Below, piece by piece: positions 25,491 through 32,900 of a stretch of DNA of 33,042 nt (within the stretch, counting starts at the first letter, position 1; each line of letters begins with the position of its first letter). The DNA is from Nocardia carnea (GTDB lineage: Bacteria > Actinomycetota > Actinomycetes > Mycobacteriales > Mycobacteriaceae): contig NZ_JARWOV010000107.1 of assembly GCF_029868855.1 (NCBI RefSeq), positions 1-33,042 of the forward strand, given 5' to 3'. Made by a program: the position numbers and the translations under genes. Below the pieces are notes generated by a model, which did not search any database, was not told the DNA's origin, and was given only the letters and a program-made list of their open reading frames with translations.

Positions 25491-26663
25491 TCACAATCCG
25501 AGGATCGAGGAGGCGATGATGGTGCGCTGCACCTCGCTGGAACCTCCGTAGATGGTTGTCTTGCGGTAGTTGAGGTAGCTGGGGCCGCTGCGCTGCGCCC
25601 AGTCGGGCGAGGCGATATCCCCGGCACCGACCGGCAGGGCATCCGGTCCGGCGATATCGAGCAGGAGTTCCGTAGCGGCCTGCTGCAGTTCCGAACCGCG
25701 CATCTTCAGCACCGAGGAGGCCGGATTCGGTTTGCCCTCGGTCGAGTTCGAGACCACGCGCAGCTGGGTGAGCTCCAGGGCGAGCAGTTCGTTTTCCAGT
25801 TCGGCGATCCGTGCCGCGAACAGCGGGTCTTCGAGCAGGGTGCCCGAACCGGATTTGGTGGCCGCGGCGTATTCCTTGGCGACCCCGATCTTCACCTTGG
25901 TCCGGCCGACGGCGGTGATGCCGGTGCGTTCGTTGCCGAGCAGGAATTTGGCGTAGGTCCAGCCCATGTTCTCTTCGCCGACGAGTTGGTCGGCGGGGAC
26001 CCGCACGTTCTCGAAGAAGACCTCGTTCACCTCGTAGCCGCCGTCGATGAGTTTGATCGGGCGGATGGTGACGCCGGGGGTGTTCACATCGAAGAGCAGC
26101 ATGGAGATCCCGGCCTGCTTCTTCGGGGCGTTGGGATCGGTGCGGACCAGACAGAAGATCCAGTCGGCCCATTGTGCGAGCGTGGTCCAGATCTTCTGGC
26201 CGTTGACGATGTAGGAGTCACCGTCGCGGACGGCGGTGGTGCGCAATGAGGCCAGATCGGAGCCGGCGTCGGGTTCGGAGAAGCCCTGGCACCACCAGAT
26301 GTCGAGGTTGGCGGTGGCCGGGAGGAAGCGCTTCTTCAGCTCTTCGGAGCCGAACTGAGCGATGACCGGGCCGATCATCGTCGCATTGAAGGTCAGCGGG
26401 TCGGGCACGCTGGCCAGCTGCATCTCGTCCTGCCACAGATGCCGCTGCATCGGGGTCCAGTCCTTGCCGCCCCATTCCACCGGCCAGTTCGGTACGGCCA
26501 GGCCGTGCTCGTTGAGGATCCGGTGGGCCGTCACGACGTCCTCGCGGGACAGCTCGTGACCGTATTTCACGCGTTCCCGGATCTCGGCGGGGATCGCGGT
26601 GGTGTAGATCTTCCGCAGCTCGTCGCGGAAGGCGACCTCGTCGGGAGACAGAGTTAATTTCAT
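25491..26663 (-). CDS. Acyl-CoA dehydrogenase, catalytic subunit of a paired enzyme
   Basis: This 390-residue enzyme oxidises acyl-CoA to enoyl-CoA with FAD. WWCQGFSEPDAGSDLASLRT (about 123-142) and NGQKIWTT are the flavin and substrate contacts, and IYGGSSEVQRTIIAS near the end is the C-terminal FAD motif. Glu245 in LLGNERTG sits where isovaleryl-CoA dehydrogenase and the steroid enzyme ChsE4 place the catalytic base (from memory of those families). The ATG at 26663 has GGAG six bases upstream; a TTG four codons earlier is less likely. It is the first gene of the pair, diverging from the secreted-protein gene over 229 bp. No regulator or thioester-forming enzyme is adjacent, so the pathway is open. 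Confidence 0.94.
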   Translation of the reverse strand: MKLTLSPDEVAFRDELRKIYTTAIPAEIRERVKYGHELSREDVVTAHRILNEHGLAVPNWPVEWGGKDWTPMQRHLWQDEMQLASVPDPLTFNATMIGPVIAQFGSEELKKRFLPATANLDIWWCQGFSEPDAGSDLASLRTTAVRDGDSYIVNGQKIWTTLAQWADWIFCLVRTDPNAPKKQAGISMLLFDVNTPGVTIRPIKLIDGGYEVNEVFFENVRVPADQLVGEENMGWTYAKFLLGNERTGITAVGRTKVKIGVAKEYAAATKSGSGTLLEDPLFAARIAELENELLALELTQLRVVSNSTEGKPNPASSVLKMRGSELQQAATELLLDIAGPDALPVGAGDIASPDWAQRSGPSYLNYRKTTIYGGSSEVQRTIIASSILGL

Positions 26664-26892
26664 ACACATCTCCAAATATGTCTCGATTGTCCCGCATCGA
26701 ATTTACACCCCTGAGCAATCCTGCCGCGTCGAGTGCATCACATACACCTGCCGCATGCCGCCGATAACGCGGGCCGAGAGCGGAGTGTGACCCGGCAGTG
26801 TCCCGCCGGTGCTGGTAACTTGCAGCGGTGGGCGGGGGATTGCCGGTGGGTCCGGCCTGCCATCGCCGCGAGCGGATATAGGGAGTTCAGCA

Positions 26893-27648
26893 GTGCACAA
26901 CAGAATCGTCGCGCGAACCGCGGCCGCAGCGGCCGCCCTCGGTATCGGTGCCGCGCTCACCTTCACCACTCCGGCGACCGCCGCACCCGAACCCGAGCCC
27001 ACGCCCGGCGAGGCGGCACTGACCGCGCTCACCGAAAAAACCGCCGGCGATCCGGCCGCCCGCCCCGGTGTGGACGCGCTGCGCAGCTATCACGACATCG
27101 TGGCCGCCAGCGAGATCAGCAATATCAGCGCCTACGCCCCCTTCGTCTACGCCGCCCCGACCTTCGGCTGCGGCAGCAACGGTGTGATCACCACAACTTT
27201 CGCGGCCGCCACCGCCAACGGCCCCAGCGTCAATCTGAGCGGCACCCCCGGCACCCTGACCTTCCACGCCACTCCGCGGCATTCCGGGATCCCGCAGAGC
27301 TCGGGCCTGGTGGTCGCCTGGATCAATATCAACAACGGCCGCAGCGGGCTGGACATGCTGAACGATCTCACCGAGTTCGGCACCGCCTCGCTGTCGCAGA
27401 CCGTCGACAGCGGACCGGGTACGGTACTCGCCTCCATGTGGGGAACCGTGAACTATCCCGGCGCGCTCTGCGTGATGACGCCCACGGTCGGCCTGTTCTC
27501 CGTACCGGACCAGCCGCCGGCCCCGGCCGTCCCCGTACCGGACGCGGCAGTCCCGCCCGCACCGCAGGCGCCGGCTCCGCAGCCGGGCGCCCCGGCCCCG
27601 GAGGCTCCGCCCGCTCCGGCCCCGGCGCCCCAACCGGCCCAGGCGTAA
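26893..27648 (+). CDS. Secreted protein with a Pro/Ala-rich tail, function unknown
   Basis: I do not recognise the family. Residues 1-30 form a Sec signal peptide (two Arg, an Ala/Leu/Gly core, then TPATA), with likely cleavage between Ala30 and Ala31. The mature domain (about 40-205) has only two cysteines, Cys93 (FGCGSN) and Cys193 (ALCVMT), which probably form one disulfide, and many short Ser/Thr/Asn-rich stretches suggesting a beta-sandwich. Residues 205-251 are Pro/Ala repeats that may span the envelope or stay disordered. The GTG at 26893 has GGGAG seven bases upstream; the frame is open 28 codons earlier, but that stretch lacks signal-peptide features. TATAGG just before may be a -10 box. 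Confidence 0.85.
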   Translation: MHNRIVARTAAAAAALGIGAALTFTTPATAAPEPEPTPGEAALTALTEKTAGDPAARPGVDALRSYHDIVAASEISNISAYAPFVYAAPTFGCGSNGVITTTFAAATANGPSVNLSGTPGTLTFHATPRHSGIPQSSGLVVAWININNGRSGLDMLNDLTEFGTASLSQTVDSGPGTVLASMWGTVNYPGALCVMTPTVGLFSVPDQPPAPAVPVPDAAVPPAPQAPAPQPGAPAPEAPPAPAPAPQPAQA

Positions 27649-27987
27649 CCCCTCCGCTGGAGGTCGGTGACCGATACCTCCCGCGGTGACCACCCGAATG
27701 GTCGAAGGCCGGCACTGCCGCCGGTTGTCACGGCCGGCGTTCATCAGGCGAATCGCGCAGCCGGTCGGCCGCCGCCGCGGCCCCGGCGGCCGGTCCGGTG
27801 CCGATCACGGGCCGGGTCGATCGCGTGGGACGTGACGTCGGCGTAGCGGCGCCGACGATGGGCGCCTGCCGGGGCGGAAATCGGCATCGCGGCGCGTAGC
27901 CGGGTGCGCCGGGCATGGCGGTGAGCTCGGTCGACCGCTGCGCGCACTCCCGGCCGCGCAGCCGGATTCTTTTGCCAGAATTCGATC
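27649..27987. other. 339-bp gap with one hairpin, no convincing gene
   Basis: GGCCGCCG (27767-27774) pairs with CGGCGGCC (27784-27791) over a nine-base loop and may terminate the secreted-protein transcript. Short minus-strand frames cross the region but are Arg/Pro/Ala-rich, lack ribosome binding sites and look like GC artefacts. No clear promoter for the next gene was found. Confidence 0.45.
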
Positions 27988-28698
27988 ATGGGGTTTTTCG
28001 AAGGCGCGCGTGGCCGGTTGCACTATCGGGATCGGCCGGTCGCCGGGGCTGTTGCCGCGCTGGCTCTGCTACCCGGTTCGGGGCAGCACAGCGGGCACTA
28101 TCACGAGTTCGCGCGTCGGCTGAACGCCGGCGGGATCGCGGTGTGGACGCTGGACACTGCCGGGCAGGGGCTGAGCGAGGGTGATCCCGATCGGCCCGCG
28201 CGCTTGGCCGATCTGGTGGCGGACGCACTGGGCTTCACCGAGGTGGTGCGCGACCTCGTCCCCGATCTGCCACTGACGCTCATGGGACATTCACTGGGCG
28301 CGATCACGGCGCTGGCCGCACTCGGTGCCGCCCGGCCACCGGCCCCCGAGCCCGGGCGCAGCGCGACACCGGACTCTGCCGAGTATCCGGTGGATCCAGT
28401 GTTGGACGCCCACGACCTGGCCGGACTGGTGCTGTGCGGCACCCCGCAGCGCGCGCTCGGCGGTACACCCGCACCGGCCGCGCGGCTACCGCGGGTGCTG
28501 GCGGTGCACGGGGTCGACGACCGGCGGGCACCGATCGAGGCGGTGCGCGACTGGGCGCGGCGACATGATTCGGTGGAGCTGCGCGAGTACCCGGATGCGG
28601 GGCACGATCTGCTGCACGAGCGCGTGCGCGGCCGGGTCGCGGCGGATATCGTGCAATGGACGCAGGAGATCGTCGCGGGGCCGGCGCGCCGATCATGA
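27988..28698 (+). CDS. Alpha/beta hydrolase, monoacylglycerol-lipase-like
   Basis: This 236-residue serine hydrolase has nucleophile Ser102 in LMGHSLGAI, an acid in HGVDDRRAP (Asp177 or Asp178) and His206 in DAGHDLLHE, a complete triad. LPGSGQHSGHYHEFARRL (28-45) is the oxyanion-side region typical of monoacylglycerol lipases. The region between the nucleophile and the acid is short and Pro-rich, so the lid is reduced compared with the usual 280-residue enzymes. It probably acts on lipid esters. A type VII secretion-like gene starts 40 bp downstream on the same strand, so it may be the first gene of that operon or simply adjacent. The ATG at 27988 has no strong ribosome binding site. Confidence 0.9.
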   Translation: MGFFEGARGRLHYRDRPVAGAVAALALLPGSGQHSGHYHEFARRLNAGGIAVWTLDTAGQGLSEGDPDRPARLADLVADALGFTEVVRDLVPDLPLTLMGHSLGAITALAALGAARPPAPEPGRSATPDSAEYPVDPVLDAHDLAGLVLCGTPQRALGGTPAPAARLPRVLAVHGVDDRRAPIEAVRDWARRHDSVELREYPDAGHDLLHERVRGRVAADIVQWTQEIVAGPARRS

Positions 28699-28738
28699 GA
28701 GCCGCTGGGCGACAGCGGAACAGGAAGGGGGTCCGGTG

Positions 28739-29128
28739 ATGCAGCCGAATACGATTGCCGCGCTCGGCTCGGCCGTCGACGACGGAGAGCTGTGGATCGA
28801 TGGGGTTCTGGTCGCCGAGGGTGCGCCGGAGCGGTGCGCGCTGAGCTACGAACAGCTGGCCGACCAGGTGGACGCGCAGATCGAAACCCTCACCGCAGCG
28901 CTGTCCCTGCCCGGTTTCGGCGGATTCGATTCGGGGGCGGCCCTGCGCGGCGGTTTCGAGGGAAAAGCCGGTGACGCGATAGCGGCTCTGCGCGCTTACG
29001 CGACCGCGGCGCGACAGCTCGCGCATACCTTCCGCGGCGCGGCGGCGGCCTACCAGCACGCCGATTCCGAGGTTGCGGCCGCGCTCGGTGCCGCACACCC
29101 CGAAGTGGCGGGGGTGCCCGGTGCGTGA
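28739..29128 (+). CDS. EspC-like type VII secretion-associated helical protein
   Basis: This 129-residue protein is almost all helical. AALGSAVDDGELWIDGVLVAEGA leads into a helix-turn-helix hairpin whose turn region is GFGGFDSG (about 60-68), followed by GFEGKAGDAIAALRAYA. This pattern is common to small proteins next to espG in Nocardia and Rhodococcus secretion loci and resembles the EspC family of WXG100-like secreted proteins (from memory). It has no signal peptide, as expected for that system. AGGAAGGGGG precedes the ATG by seven bases, and a GTG sits directly before it. Its 3' end overlaps the next gene by eight bases, so it is probably a secretion partner of that larger protein. Confidence 0.72.
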   Translation: MQPNTIAALGSAVDDGELWIDGVLVAEGAPERCALSYEQLADQVDAQIETLTAALSLPGFGGFDSGAALRGGFEGKAGDAIAALRAYATAARQLAHTFRGAAAAYQHADSEVAAALGAAHPEVAGVPGA

Positions 29129-30401
29129 GTTACCGCGAACAGGGCTCCGGGGCGCCCACAATCGAGTGGATCCCGATTACGCGCCGACTGTCGAGGTTTT
29201 CGACAATCTGACCCACGAGCAGATCCACGCCGGCGTATCGCTGCTGGACCCGTCGGCTCTGCAGACCGGCGGACAACTGTGGCAGGGTGCGGCAACAGGG
29301 CTGAACGACGCTGTGACACAGGCTCATACCGAGATACGCGGCGCGATATCCGACGGCTGGCGTGGCTCCGCGGCGGGACTCGCCGGCGCGGCGGTCCGGG
29401 ATTTCGAGGCCGCCGGGCGGCAGCTCGCCGATGTGCTGGCGACGGTGGGGCAGCGGCTGGGCCAGGCGGGGGACGCCGCGGAAACACTGCGCACCGGTAT
29501 CGGCGAACCGTCCGGAGTCCGGCCGGATCTCCCGGCGGCGCTGCTGGATCCGCATGCGGCAACCGGCAATATCGCCGCCCAGCAGGCGGCCGAGAGTGAG
29601 CGGGCGGACGCGGTGCGGGTGATGGAAAGTGTCTACCTCGGCGCCTTCATCCCGACCGGATCGCAGGTCCCCGCTTTTCCCGACCTGCCCGGTTCTGGGC
29701 CGGGTGCACCGGACGCGCCGACCTCCGCGACCTCGTCCGCCGTGACCGCCACCGATGTGAGTTCGCCGGTGGGAAAGGTCGTTTCGTACGCATCCGACAC
29801 TGTCTCCGCGCCGCCGCGCGCGCCCGGCGCGCCGGGCGCTCCGCAAGCAACGGCAGACGATCCGGCTACCTACGGGACACCCGCACTCCCCGGTGCGCCT
29901 GCTGTCCCGGCGGCCGCAGCACCGCCTGCCCCGGCAGATCAGCCGCAGGCCACCACCGCCGCAGGAACGCAACAGCCGGGTCCCGCGTCCGTGACCACCG
30001 CCCCGGCTGTAGCCGGCGGCAGTACGCCGGTGGCCCCGGCGAGTACGCCGGGTGCGCCCGTATTCGCCGTTCCGGTCCGGCCCGCCGGGGCGGGGTCGGG
30101 ATCCGACAGCGAACGCGATCGCGAGGAGCAGCAGCGTAATTCGAGTGGTGACGCGATCACCGGGATGGGCGCAGGCGCGATCGGGGGCATGATGGGCGGT
30201 GCGATGGCGGCCGATGCCGTGCGCTCGAATTCCCCGGTGGCGCCGGTGCGTACCGAACGGGACGCCGACGAAGACGACGACCTGCACTTCGGCGGCGAGG
30301 AGCTCACCTTCCTGGAAGAAGCCGCGCCCGGCGGGCAGCTGATCGGCACCCTCGAACCCACCACACCGCCGGTTCTGGGCGAGTGGACCGAATCGGAGTG
30401 A
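29121..30401 (+). CDS. WXG-motif type VII secretion substrate with long Pro/Ala tail
   Basis: This 426-residue protein has an N-terminal helical region (about 30-170) with a WXG motif, Trp80-Arg-Gly82 in ISDGWRGSAAG, between two long helices, the hallmark of type VII secretion proteins. Residues about 190-340 are Pro/Ala/Thr-rich and probably disordered. Then come a Gly/Met-rich patch (GAIGGMMGGAMAADA near 355) and an acidic tail (DADEDDDLHF, ending TESE). No toxin or enzyme domain is recognised. The GTG at 29121 overlaps the EspC-like gene by eight bases, and the stop overlaps the espG-like start by four (GTGA). The three genes are therefore tightly coupled, with the chaperone directly after its probable client. 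Confidence 0.75.
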   Translation: MRELPRTGLRGAHNRVDPDYAPTVEVFDNLTHEQIHAGVSLLDPSALQTGGQLWQGAATGLNDAVTQAHTEIRGAISDGWRGSAAGLAGAAVRDFEAAGRQLADVLATVGQRLGQAGDAAETLRTGIGEPSGVRPDLPAALLDPHAATGNIAAQQAAESERADAVRVMESVYLGAFIPTGSQVPAFPDLPGSGPGAPDAPTSATSSAVTATDVSSPVGKVVSYASDTVSAPPRAPGAPGAPQATADDPATYGTPALPGAPAVPAAAAPPAPADQPQATTAAGTQQPGPASVTTAPAVAGGSTPVAPASTPGAPVFAVPVRPAGAGSGSDSERDREEQQRNSSGDAITGMGAGAIGGMMGGAMAADAVRSNSPVAPVRTERDADEDDDLHFGGEELTFLEEAAPGGQLIGTLEPTTPPVLGEWTESE

Positions 30402-31144
30402 ATTGGATTCTCACCCCGGACCAGCTGGTGCTGGCCTGGGAGCAGACGGTGGGCGATCGCATCCCCTACCCGCTGGCGGTGCGGTTGTCGGCCCGGGATT
30501 CCGCCGAGCGGACGGCTCAGCTGCCCACATTGCGGCAGTGGTGCGATATCACTCTCGACGCCGATCTGGAAGCGGCCCTGCGAGTACTGGCCGCTCCGGA
30601 AGTGAGTGTGTCGGCATTCGGACAGGACGGCGCGGGAGCCTCCATCACCCGGGTGCTCGGTGCTTCGGTGGGACATATCGGGGTCGTGGCCACGCAGCGC
30701 CCGGGCGGCGCGCCGGATCGCGGTGGCGATATCCGGATCGTCGCCGGGGCGGCCACATCCCTGCCCGTGCGCGTTGTCGCCGCGCTACCGGCCGCCCCGG
30801 TCGGTAGCGGAGCGCGGTTGCGTGCGCCGCGGGCGGAGGTCGTACGCGACAGCCGGGACCGAGTGACCGTGCCGGTCGCGGGCCCCACCGTGGCGACCCG
30901 GATCCGGCAACGACTGAAACAGCCGCGCGACGGTATCGGCCAGCTCGTGGTCTCCGTACACCGGCCCACCAGGACCGATCCTTTCGGTGTGCTGTGCTGG
31001 ATCGATATCACCGAGGACGGCCGCTATGCGATCCATACCGGCACGATGGTCGATATCGCCGCGGTGGACGCGGAGCGGTTCACGAACTCGCTGCGCCCCA
31101 TGGTGGCCGGTGCCCAGCGGGCGATCACCTACGCCGAGCTCTGA
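30398..31144 (+). CDS. EspG-family ESX secretion chaperone
   Basis: This 248-residue cytosolic protein starts NWILTPDQLVLAWEQT followed by PYPLAVRLSARDSAER, the characteristic N-terminus of EspG proteins. It continues with DLEAALRVLAAPEVSVSAFG, the central strand region of that family. EspG chaperones bind specific substrates and deliver them to the ESX membrane machine. Here the likely client is the upstream WXG-motif protein, whose stop codon it overlaps (GTGA at 30398-30401). A start at 30383 would add five residues but overlaps more and fits the family less well. No EccB, EccC, EccD or mycosin gene is in the window, so the secretion core must be elsewhere. It ends 34 bp from a convergent lipoprotein gene. 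Confidence 0.85.
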   Translation: MNWILTPDQLVLAWEQTVGDRIPYPLAVRLSARDSAERTAQLPTLRQWCDITLDADLEAALRVLAAPEVSVSAFGQDGAGASITRVLGASVGHIGVVATQRPGGAPDRGGDIRIVAGAATSLPVRVVAALPAAPVGSGARLRAPRAEVVRDSRDRVTVPVAGPTVATRIRQRLKQPRDGIGQLVVSVHRPTRTDPFGVLCWIDITEDGRYAIHTGTMVDIAAVDAERFTNSLRPMVAGAQRAITYAEL

Positions 31145-31178
31145 CGGCACGGGATTGGCGGAACCGACGGGTCGCGGC

Positions 31179-31940
31179 TCAGCCGCCGAACCCCGGGGGA
31201 ATGGCCGGCGCGATCGTAATGGTCGGGACGAGGGTTCCGGATTCCGGCGCTGTGGTTTCGGTGGTCCCGGGTGCAAGCCCGAAGGGCGTGGGTTGTCCGG
31301 GTTCCGGTACCGACGGAGGCGTGGTGGTACGGGCCGGTTCGGTACCCGGTGTGGGGTCGCCGCGCAAGGTCTCGGTAGTGGCCGGGGCCTCGGGCGCGAC
31401 CGGTGTATCGGCTGCGCCGGGTGCCTCGATCGTCGTGGTGGGTAGCGGGACCGCCGGGGTGACCTCGGTGCCGGTGGGGGTGGGCGGCGGAATCGGGGAT
31501 TCGCTGTGCGCCGGCGCGATTTCGGTGGCGGGTGGCGAGGTGGCGGCCGAATCCTGATCCGGTGTGGGCGACGGGCCCGGTGTGGCCGAAAGGGTGGCGC
31601 GCCTGGTGGTCTCGTCGCTGTCCGGCGCATCGCCGGGGTCGGTCGACGCGGAGGCCGACGAGGTGACCGAGATCTGGTATTCCGGCGGCAGGGTGCGCCG
31701 CGGCGGCGGTTCGGGAGCCATCCGCCAGGTAGGTGACGGCGGGATCAGTATCCGGTCCACCGTGGTGGCGGTCGGATCCGCGTAGCGCGCCTGTTCGACC
31801 GCTTGGGGCCCGGAGTGGATCGGCGGGGGCGGTACGTAGGTGTCTTCCTGACCGACCCCGCAGGCGCCGATGAACACCAGCCCGAGGGATACCGCACCGG
31901 CGGCGGCCAGGGGCCCGGCGACCTTCGTTTTGCTGTCCAT
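31179..31940 (-). CDS. Pro/Thr-rich lipoprotein, function unknown
   Basis: This 253-residue protein has a lipoprotein signal: Lys at 4 and 6, a hydrophobic core, then the lipobox IGAC with lipidated Cys27. Everything after is Pro/Thr/Ser/Ala/Glu-rich, with few hydrophobic residues and no recognisable fold, so it is probably an extended, surface-exposed or envelope-spanning chain and a candidate for O-mannosylation (inference). The ATG at 31940 follows CAGGAG eight bases upstream. It converges on the espG-like gene with a 34-bp gap. Confidence 0.8.
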   Translation of the reverse strand: MDSKTKVAGPLAAAGAVSLGLVFIGACGVGQEDTYVPPPPIHSGPQAVEQARYADPTATTVDRILIPPSPTWRMAPEPPPRRTLPPEYQISVTSSASASTDPGDAPDSDETTRRATLSATPGPSPTPDQDSAATSPPATEIAPAHSESPIPPPTPTGTEVTPAVPLPTTTIEAPGAADTPVAPEAPATTETLRGDPTPGTEPARTTTPPSVPEPGQPTPFGLAPGTTETTAPESGTLVPTITIAPAIPPGFGG

Positions 31941-32239
31941 CGGTGACGCTCCTGTGATAAGTCAGTGGCCTCACCTTAATCGAGGGTGATCGGTGGAACT
32001 ACCCCCCGCCCTTCCGATTCCGCTGGTTACCGTGTGTAAGGTCCGTTCACGGCGGGTATATCAGGTATCGAATTGATATCGGCCGCGTGTCGCGCGCTTG
32101 TGTTGCGTAACAATCGTCGGGTTGTGGCCATAACGTATGTTGCGGAAGTGACGCATGGGACACCGGAGTCCGCGGTGCCGATGCACCGCAGTGGTAGGCG
32201 CGACATGATTTCCGGATCGGCGCCATCGAGGAGTAGATG
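31941..32239. promoter_or_regulatory. 299-bp divergent intergenic region with an operator-like AT-rich repeat
   Basis: No gene is visible. The AT-richer part holds an imperfect 17-bp palindrome, GGTATCGAATTGATATC (32064-32080), six of eight pairs matching. CATAACGT at about 32129-32136 could hold a -10 box for the downstream membrane protein, but no matching -35 is clear. A GTTGCGTAAC near-palindrome lies at 32102-32111. GAGGAG at 32228-32233 is the ribosome binding site for the gene at 32240. Confidence 0.4.
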
Positions 32240-32533
32240 ATGGGAGACCAGACCACCACCGATCTGCCCGGCGCGGCAGAGGTGCCCGATACGCGGAAGG
32301 CGGATGCGGAGCCGGTGGTGACCGGTTCGTCCGGTTTCGTGGCGACTGTGGGCAGGGTTCTCGGCTGGCTGGTTTTCGCTGGAGGGCTGGGGGCGGCGGT
32401 CTACGGAATCGCCACGCTACATGTCGTGATCAGTGTTATCGGTCTCATCCTCGCCTGTACCGCGGGTCTGACGTTGCTCAAGCTGCGGGCGGACGGACCG
32501 GGTCCCGAACCCGAAGTCCGGGTCGCCGGCTGA
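32240..32533 (+). CDS. Small two-helix membrane protein
   Basis: This 97-residue protein has a 35-residue acidic N-terminal part and two adjacent membrane helices, about 38-59 (VLGWLVFAGGLGAAVYGI) and 61-83 (VVISVIGLILACTAGLTLL), then a short Pro/Glu tail. No family is recognised. Two ATGs follow each other (32237 and 32240); the second is six bases from GAGGAG and is preferred. It stands alone, diverging from the lipoprotein gene. Confidence 0.75.
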   Translation: MGDQTTTDLPGAAEVPDTRKADAEPVVTGSSGFVATVGRVLGWLVFAGGLGAAVYGIATLHVVISVIGLILACTAGLTLLKLRADGPGPEPEVRVAG

Positions 32534-32801
32534 CCGGTCCGGTGCCCGGCGCCGGTTCCGGCCGACGGCCGGTGAGCTCTTTCGCTGCAATTCCCTGAGC
32601 GGGTACCTCCCGGCCGAACCGGGGCGTGCGCACTGAGTGAGACACGTGTCCGATCAATTTTCCGGACGGCTGAATGTCGCGGTGGCCCGGTTGACACCCT
32701 GCCCGACGGGGTGGTCGATCGGGATAATCGGACGTTTGCCCAACTCTGCCGCCGTGGGTATTTTGGGCTGCGGTCGGGACGGATCAGGAGGAAAGCAGAA
32801 A
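32534..32801. other. 268-bp gap upstream of a small peptide gene
   Basis: Visible elements are the 10-bp palindrome GACACGTGTC (32641-32650), a perfect TTGACA (32691-32696) and GATAAT (32723-32728). The last two are 26 bases apart, too far for one normal promoter, so each may belong to a different start or be chance. No further gene is supported. Confidence 0.4.
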
Positions 32802-32900
32802 ATGATCGAAGCCGGGTCCGCGGTCCTGAATCTGGCGAATCTCGTCACGAACATTGCCGCAAATGTGACCTATATCCTGCAGGCCTGGGGAGTTCTCTGA
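32802..32900 (+). CDS. 32-residue amphipathic peptide
   Basis: AGGAGGA, a near-perfect ribosome binding site, lies about ten bases before this ATG. The short frame starts MIEAGSAVLNLANLVTNI and ends with an aromatic ILQAWGVL. It has one acidic residue and no Lys or Arg. Asn10, Asn13, Asn17 and Asn21 fall on one helix face with Ser6 and Tyr24, and the rest is hydrophobic, so a membrane-active or self-assembling helix is possible. Tiny porins without signal peptides (PorA/PorH) are known in Corynebacterium, and this resembles them only in size and style. A longer frame from 32637 exists but lacks a ribosome binding site. The 3' end overlaps the convergent partial gene by 31 bases. Confidence 0.55.
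   Translation: MIEAGSAVLNLANLVTNIAANVTYILQAWGVL

Noticed and set aside
27728..28023. Several short minus-strand frames before the alpha/beta hydrolase gene
   Set aside because: They overlap each other in different frames, are Arg/Pro/Ala-rich and have no ribosome binding sites.
32691..32728. TTGACA and GATAAT as one promoter for the small peptide
   Set aside because: The boxes are separated by 26 bp, far beyond the normal 16-19 bp spacer.
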